Assembly: GCA_034932485.1 (NCBI GenBank)
Contig: JAYFOQ010000002.1
Location: forward strand, 62,001 to 126,000
DNA: 64,000 nt
Direction: 5' to 3'
DNA from: Gordonibacter sp034932485
Lineage (GTDB): Bacteria > Actinomycetota > Coriobacteriia > Coriobacteriales > Eggerthellaceae
Position numbers and translations under genes: made by a program. Numbering within the stretch: position 1 is the stretch's first letter; each line of letters begins with the position of its first letter. The notes below the pieces were generated by a model. The model saw nothing but the letters and a program-made list of their open reading frames with translations. It did not search any database and had not been told where the DNA came from. Positions 60,290 to 64,000 of the stretch are shown here, in pieces.

Positions 60290-61576
60290 TTAGGCAATCT
60301 CTTCAAAAGCAACAAGCTTCAACTCGCGCACAACCGGCCCCTCTGCCTGCTGCTCAACAACATTGAGCGACCGTACAGGCAGAGTGCCTTGCGCCGCCAC
60401 TTCAGCTGCAAATGCCGGATGAAATACCAAACACGCGCCATCTTCCTCAGCGCAGCTGGCATAGCCGTGCGCATCGAGCCACGCGTGAGCAATAGCAACA
60501 TCCCCATCGAATACTTTGGCGGTATGATAGAAGCAATCTGCCCCTTGTTCATACAACATAGGATCGAGATTAAAGCTGCGATTTTGTTGAAGTATCTGGT
60601 CACAGTTTTTGTTCTCCAGCGAGCAATAATGAACCCCGAGAGATAAACCCTCATCAAGAGCAAATTCCATCAGCTCAAGGCACAAGAGCTCACTTCCCGC
60701 AAGAGGCAGACCGCCCGCGTAACCATAATTGTAAAGCACCGGAAACGGCGGATTCTTCACCGCGAAGCCTCGCTTCTCGAATTCATCCCATGCTCCCATG
60801 GGATAGCAGAATTCTAAGAGATTGATACCAAATACGCCCCTTTGGTCGAGCGCGCGCAGCAGCACACGCATCCGATCGCCCGTACCGGGCACTACCGGCA
60901 TCTCTACCATCACATCGGGAATAAAGCGTTTCGCCAACGCAAGACGTTCAAGAGCCTCGTCGATATCATCTTCGCCGTCGTCGAGTTTGATACTCATACG
61001 AAGTTCGGTGAGCCCCGCATCGCGCAATCGCGACAGCAACGATTCATTGAGAAAATCGCCTGCAGTATACACCCTCACATGTGCAGCCGAGTATCGATCG
61101 CGCACATAGGAACAAAACGCAACAGCTTCGTCGGCATGCAGAAGAGGCTCTCCGCCCGTAAGCCCCACATGGGTAATAGTGCCGCATGCAGCAGCAAACG
61201 CATCCACTTCATCACGCCAAGTATCACTGCAAGTTAGATGATCGGCGTAATCGGCTTGGTTCGCATTGAAACAGAAATAACAATGTCGATTACACGCAAG
61301 CGAGAGAAAGAACGTCTTACTGCCCCTCCCCCCTGTGCAGGCTACGCATGCCGATGAGAGATTCCCTGTTACAATACTGGCCCCACCATTGCGAAGGAGA
61401 GCACCCTTCGCACGCAGGCGTGCTTTTGCTTCACGCTCTGCTTGTGCACACAAGTCAGGGGGAGCAATACGAATTCCCCAACTGGCTAGTTGCCCGAGAT
61501 AGTCAACCTCAATCGCGGAGTATTCGTCAAGCCACGCACGCAGCGTAGGCCTCGTATCAAGTGGGTCGACGCCCAT
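60290..61576 (-). CDS. radical SAM protein of unknown substrate
   Basis: A 428-residue protein with the CX3CX2C iron-sulfur motif (LACNRHCYFCF, about residues 95-105), the SAM-binding VGLTGGEPLLHADEA, and TIM-barrel strands (VRVYTAGDF, LRMSIKLDD). A Cys-rich N-terminal patch (SACVACTGG) precedes the motif, and several C-terminal cysteines (CSLENKNCDQ, GADCFYH) could hold an auxiliary cluster. ATG at 61576 follows AGGAG; its first 20 bases overlap the cytochrome-like gene upstream, implying coupled translation. It is the distal gene of the FeS-NrfD operon. It may modify a partner there; that is inference. Confidence 0.85.
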   Translation of the reverse strand: MGVDPLDTRPTLRAWLDEYSAIEVDYLGQLASWGIRIAPPDLCAQAEREAKARLRAKGALLRNGGASIVTGNLSSACVACTGGRGSKTFFLSLACNRHCYFCFNANQADYADHLTCSDTWRDEVDAFAAACGTITHVGLTGGEPLLHADEAVAFCSYVRDRYSAAHVRVYTAGDFLNESLLSRLRDAGLTELRMSIKLDDGEDDIDEALERLALAKRFIPDVMVEMPVVPGTGDRMRVLLRALDQRGVFGINLLEFCYPMGAWDEFEKRGFAVKNPPFPVLYNYGYAGGLPLAGSELLCLELMEFALDEGLSLGVHYCSLENKNCDQILQQNRSFNLDPMLYEQGADCFYHTAKVFDGDVAIAHAWLDAHGYASCAEEDGACLVFHPAFAAEVAAQGTLPVRSLNVVEQQAEGPVVRELKLVAFEEIA

Positions 61577-62042
61577 TATCCAAACTCCTGTCATCTTGCG
61601 TAGCGCACTTCAATGCACTACTCCGCTTCAGCAGATTGTAGAGCGAACGCGCATGTGCGGCCACATGTACCAGCAAAAGCGCAAACAGCACCTTGGCAGC
61701 GATAGCATGCAAAGGTGCCCATACATAGTACCCCTCGGCGTACAGACCAAAGGTTTGAAGCACCGTGCCGGAAATACCGAGGCCCGACACAACCACCACC
61801 ATAAATACCACGAGGAGGGCAGCATCAAGCGCAAGCTTGCCAATACGTGCAAGCGCTACGCCCCTGCCAAGCTGCCGCAACGTTACAATAACCCAATCGA
61901 TATGCAATGCTCCATGAATCAACATCGGCAGCAACAGAACCATACTCAACCACTCGTGCAAGGGAATACCGGTAAATGCCGGCAAGGTAACAGCCGTGTA
62001 GACAACAAATGCCACAACATCAATAAGCAACATCCACTTCAT
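61557..62042 (-). CDS. four-helix b-type-cytochrome-like membrane protein (DUF4405)
   Basis: A 161-residue protein with four membrane helices. Histidines inside or near helices (H29, H43, H47, H112, H126 and H130; for instance LPMLIHGALHIDW and FALLLVHVAAHAR) fit bis-His heme b ligation as in DUF4405 and cytochrome b561 relatives. It starts MKWMLLIDVVAFVVYTAVTLPAF at 62042. It lies 10 bases after the double CX4CX4CH protein and overlaps the radical SAM gene. Probably a quinone- or heme-linked electron carrier for the small protein. Confidence 0.78.
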   Translation of the reverse strand: MKWMLLIDVVAFVVYTAVTLPAFTGIPLHEWLSMVLLLPMLIHGALHIDWVIVTLRQLGRGVALARIGKLALDAALLVVFMVVVVSGLGISGTVLQTFGLYAEGYYVWAPLHAIAAKVLFALLLVHVAAHARSLYNLLKRSSALKCATQDDRSLDNGRRPT

Positions 62043-62052
62043 CTGCTCTCCC

Positions 62053-62409
62053 CTACAGCTTTCTTACCATCAACACCAACAATCCCACAAGAACTACTGG
62101 CGCCACAATCCACAGGTTAAGGCTTCCATCACTCGGGCGATAATAGCGTGTCTCCAGCGTATCCCACGCATGACACTCTACGGTTGCACATCCTACCTCG
62201 GGGCAAATCATCTCATGTTCGCCGTCGGGCTGAGGTACGTTATCGAAGCCGTGACACAAACCGGATGCACACCCCGTTACGGGACAGGTCGAATCGGGCT
62301 CAATCGTGCGAGGCAACCCTACCGAAGGATTCGCCGTTGCAGCAGCGCCACATACAATCAATCCTGTCGTGACAAACACTACGAGAGTGATCAAGAGCTT
62401 TCTAAACAT
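62053..62409 (-). CDS. small exported protein with two CPxxGCx4CH repeats
   Basis: A 118-residue protein. A cleavable-like signal (MFRKLLITLVVFVTTGLIVCGAAATA) is followed by two repeats spaced exactly 27 residues: C42-PVTG-C47-ASGL-C52-H53 and C69-PEVG-C74-ATVE-C79-H80. A C-terminal membrane helix (LWIVAPVVLVGLLVLMV) anchors it. CX4CH is a rare but known heme c attachment form; the extra upstream cysteine makes each repeat CX4CX4CH, which I do not recognise. Periplasmic heme or metal-cluster electron carrier is likely but unproven. SD GGGGAGGGG. Confidence 0.8.
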   Translation of the reverse strand: MFRKLLITLVVFVTTGLIVCGAAATANPSVGLPRTIEPDSTCPVTGCASGLCHGFDNVPQPDGEHEMICPEVGCATVECHAWDTLETRYYRPSDGSLNLWIVAPVVLVGLLVLMVRKL

Positions 62410-62435
62410 CGAGGTAGTACCCCTCCCCTACACGC

Positions 62436-62467
62436 GGCAGGGCACCTCCTAAAGAAAGTGCCCTGCC
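62436..62467 (-). terminator. hairpin between the NrfD and CX4CX4CH genes
   Basis: A perfect 10-bp stem GGCAGGGCAC/GTGCCCTGCC with a 12-base loop, 14 bases past the NrfD stop. No U-run follows, so it more likely sets mRNA stability or processing, giving different amounts of the upstream and downstream products, than full termination. Confidence 0.55.
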
Positions 62468-62481
62468 CATAAAGACCACCT

Positions 62482-63708
62482 TTAGTGCGACTGTTCCGTC
62501 GGCTTAAGGGGCAAGTATTTAAGACCCAGAAGAAGAAGGAGCGCTCCCAAACCAATAACACCAACCATGACGCCAATCTCAAGCGGTGCCGGGAAATAGA
62601 CCATAGCGCCACCCGCACTTTGCAAAGCAGCACCCGCATCCGTAAGCCCTGGTCCTGACACAACAGCAGGCATATCGAGATTCGGGATTTGGAAACCTCC
62701 CACCAGCAACTGCACGCGCTTGCAGAAAATACCGATGATGGCCAACACTGCAGCAACCACAATAAGCGGGTTTGTACGCAGTTTCGGTACAAAAGCGATA
62801 ACGGCAGTTATGGCGCAGCCCACAATCTCAACCCAAAAGAACGGAGCCAGTGCACCTGTGGTAAGCATGGCAACAATGTCTGCACCAGAGCCAGCAGGGA
62901 AGCCTTCCGTCAATAGATCGCAGCCAAAGAAGTACAGATCAACCAACACGAACACGCCCAGTAGTTTCAGCATTTTAATAACATGCTTCTGATCGAGCTG
63001 CAGATAACCTGCCTTACGCAGGGCAATAACCACTACCAACACAAGAGCGACGCCGCACACAAGGGCAGACGATACAAACCAGGGGCCAAGAAGTGCGGTG
63101 TGCCACATCTCGCGACCCTGCTGTAGTCCAAAAATCCAAGCTGTCACCGAATGTACGAGCACCGCACACACCAGTGCTATAGCCGACACCGCACGCAGCG
63201 ACGTGACCGAGCCCTTACCTGCCTCATTTCGCAACATAGCCCATAAATACACAATAGACAAAATAAGGTAAGTACCTAGCACCACAATATCCCACATAAG
63301 CGGCGAGCCCAAGTTGGAATAAGCAAACAGTTCCCACAGGCGCAATGGCTGACCCAAGTCGACCACTACAAAACCAATCGCCAAGACGGTGCAACAGATA
63401 GACGTCCATACCGCGATCTTAGAGATACCACCAAAACCTTCAACTCCGAATACACGCGGCGCGCTCGATATGATAAGACCACCAGCAGAAAGGCCCACCA
63501 GGAACATGAACATGGTGATATAGAGGCCCCACGAGTCAAAGTTACGCATGTTGGTGTGAACCATACCACCCATCAGCTGAAACACCCACAACGCGAGCCC
63601 TGCGATGGTTAGTATCGCCGCCACCACGATGGCAACATTAAGCCCCTTACCCCCGAATTTGGCAGCAGGAGCTTTGGCGACCGAAGCCGCCGATACGTTC
63701 TCAGTCAT
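62482..63708 (-). CDS. NrfD/DmsC-family quinol-oxidising membrane subunit (second copy)
   Basis: A 408-residue membrane protein with about ten helices. It is paralogous to the protein at 52055-53278, sharing the pattern WGLYITMFMFLVGLSAGGLIISSAPRVFG and HSVTAWIFGLQQGREMWHTALLGPWF. It has a short alanine-rich hydrophilic N-terminus. It lies 14 bases after the FeS subunit gene and starts the membrane part of the second respiratory operon. Confidence 0.92.
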   Translation of the reverse strand: MTENVSAASVAKAPAAKFGGKGLNVAIVVAAILTIAGLALWVFQLMGGMVHTNMRNFDSWGLYITMFMFLVGLSAGGLIISSAPRVFGVEGFGGISKIAVWTSICCTVLAIGFVVVDLGQPLRLWELFAYSNLGSPLMWDIVVLGTYLILSIVYLWAMLRNEAGKGSVTSLRAVSAIALVCAVLVHSVTAWIFGLQQGREMWHTALLGPWFVSSALVCGVALVLVVVIALRKAGYLQLDQKHVIKMLKLLGVFVLVDLYFFGCDLLTEGFPAGSGADIVAMLTTGALAPFFWVEIVGCAITAVIAFVPKLRTNPLIVVAAVLAIIGIFCKRVQLLVGGFQIPNLDMPAVVSGPGLTDAGAALQSAGGAMVYFPAPLEIGVMVGVIGLGALLLLLGLKYLPLKPTEQSH

Positions 63709-63722
63709 GATTCCCCTCTCCT

Positions 63723-64000
63723 CTATACGAGGTAGTACACGGATGGTTTCGTGCCCTCGCTCGCCAAAAGTTGCTCGAAAGAGCGTTCTTTGACAAGCTT
63801 CGACACCGCCGACGCAGGATCGTCAAGGTCGCCAAAGTGGCGCGCACGAGCGGGACATAAATCCATGCAGGCCGGCACTTCGCCACGAGCAAGACGCTGG
63901 TAACAGAACGTGCATTTCTCAACAGTGTGTTTTTGATGAGAAGCGATGTCTGCGTCACCGAGAGCATGTTCCGTCGAGTATTTCGGCTCATCCCAGTTAA
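63723..64000 (-). CDS. DmsB-like ferredoxin subunit (5' end outside window)
   Basis: The last 91 codons of a four-cluster ferredoxin. Visible are NWDEPKYSTEHAL, a cysteine group for the last clusters (VEKCTFCYQRLARGEVPACMDLCPARARHFGDLDD) and a family-typical end (SEGTKPSVYYLV). It is a paralogue of the FeS subunit at 53292-53909. The catalytic subunit is expected beyond the right edge. Confidence 0.9.
   Translation of the reverse strand, partial: NWDEPKYSTEHALGDADIASHQKHTVEKCTFCYQRLARGEVPACMDLCPARARHFGDLDDPASAVSKLVKERSFEQLLASEGTKPSVYYLV

Overview
The window reads as a chromosomal segment of an anaerobic actinobacterium of the class Coriobacteriia, most likely Eggerthellaceae. This is an inference. 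It rests on an actinobacterial style of housekeeping genes (rpoBC, clpC, glmM, purFMN/H), a membrane-embedded LuxR regulator next to a Tat-exported flavin reductase, and several DMSO-reductase-type respiratory modules (molybdopterin, FeS and NrfD subunits, with a TorD chaperone). Base composition is moderate, not strongly GC-rich, so a moderate-GC member such as Cryptobacterium is a reasonable guess, but no 16S gene is present to settle it. Almost every gene lies on the minus strand; the clear plus-strand genes are ppx, ppk and one lipoprotein.

Layout. 1-5.4 kb: clpC (cut by the left edge, with a CIRCE operator), lysS, greA, a tatA-type gene and a tRNA-Pro(CGG). 5.6-10.8 kb: a hotdog thioesterase, then a solute-binding lipoprotein paired with a dCACHE-like/GGDEF/EAL signalling protein. 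10.9-16.1 kb: membrane and accessory genes (UPF0104 membrane protein, ATP-grasp enzyme, membrane J-domain protein, unknown polytopic protein). 16.3-23.5 kb: a purine operon in the order sortase B, purF, purM, purN, xdhC-like, purH. 23.7-29.5 kb: a 39-residue membrane peptide, then a polyphosphate cluster (two-domain PPK2-type phosphotransferase, divergent from ppx-ppk1). 29.6-30.7 kb: a chimeric scar joining a truncated membrane protein to the 3' end of an ecfT gene. 30.8-40.8 kb: glmM, hisE, rpoC and rpoB. 41-45.5 kb: a DUF2156 protein and the LuxR/flavin-reductase pair. 45.7-51.2 kb: an XRE/DUF4097 pair, a NYN nuclease-like protein, rlmB, an antitoxin/PIN-toxin module, a TRIC-like channel and ogt. 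51.3-64 kb: respiration. This contains a complete dmsABC-torD operon, an orphan NrfD with a GntR regulator and a slipin, a lipoprotein, and a second FeS/NrfD operon (cut by the right edge) that continues into a small double CX4CX4CH protein, a b-type cytochrome-like membrane protein and a radical SAM protein.

How the genes work together. The right-hand 13 kb appears to be an anaerobic electron-transport region. Quinol-oxidising NrfD-type membrane subunits pass electrons through four-cluster ferredoxins to Tat-exported reductases. The most unusual part is the FeS-NrfD-(CX4CX4CH)2-b561-like-radical SAM operon, which I do not recognise as any named system. Other points worth a second look are an in-frame UGA near the end of the dmsA-like gene, a 57-bp near-complete inverted repeat upstream of it with Crp/Fnr-like half sites that recur upstream of the neighbouring nrfD gene, and an RNA polymerase beta' subunit carrying a C-terminal helix-hairpin-helix segment resembling the alpha-subunit C-terminal domain.
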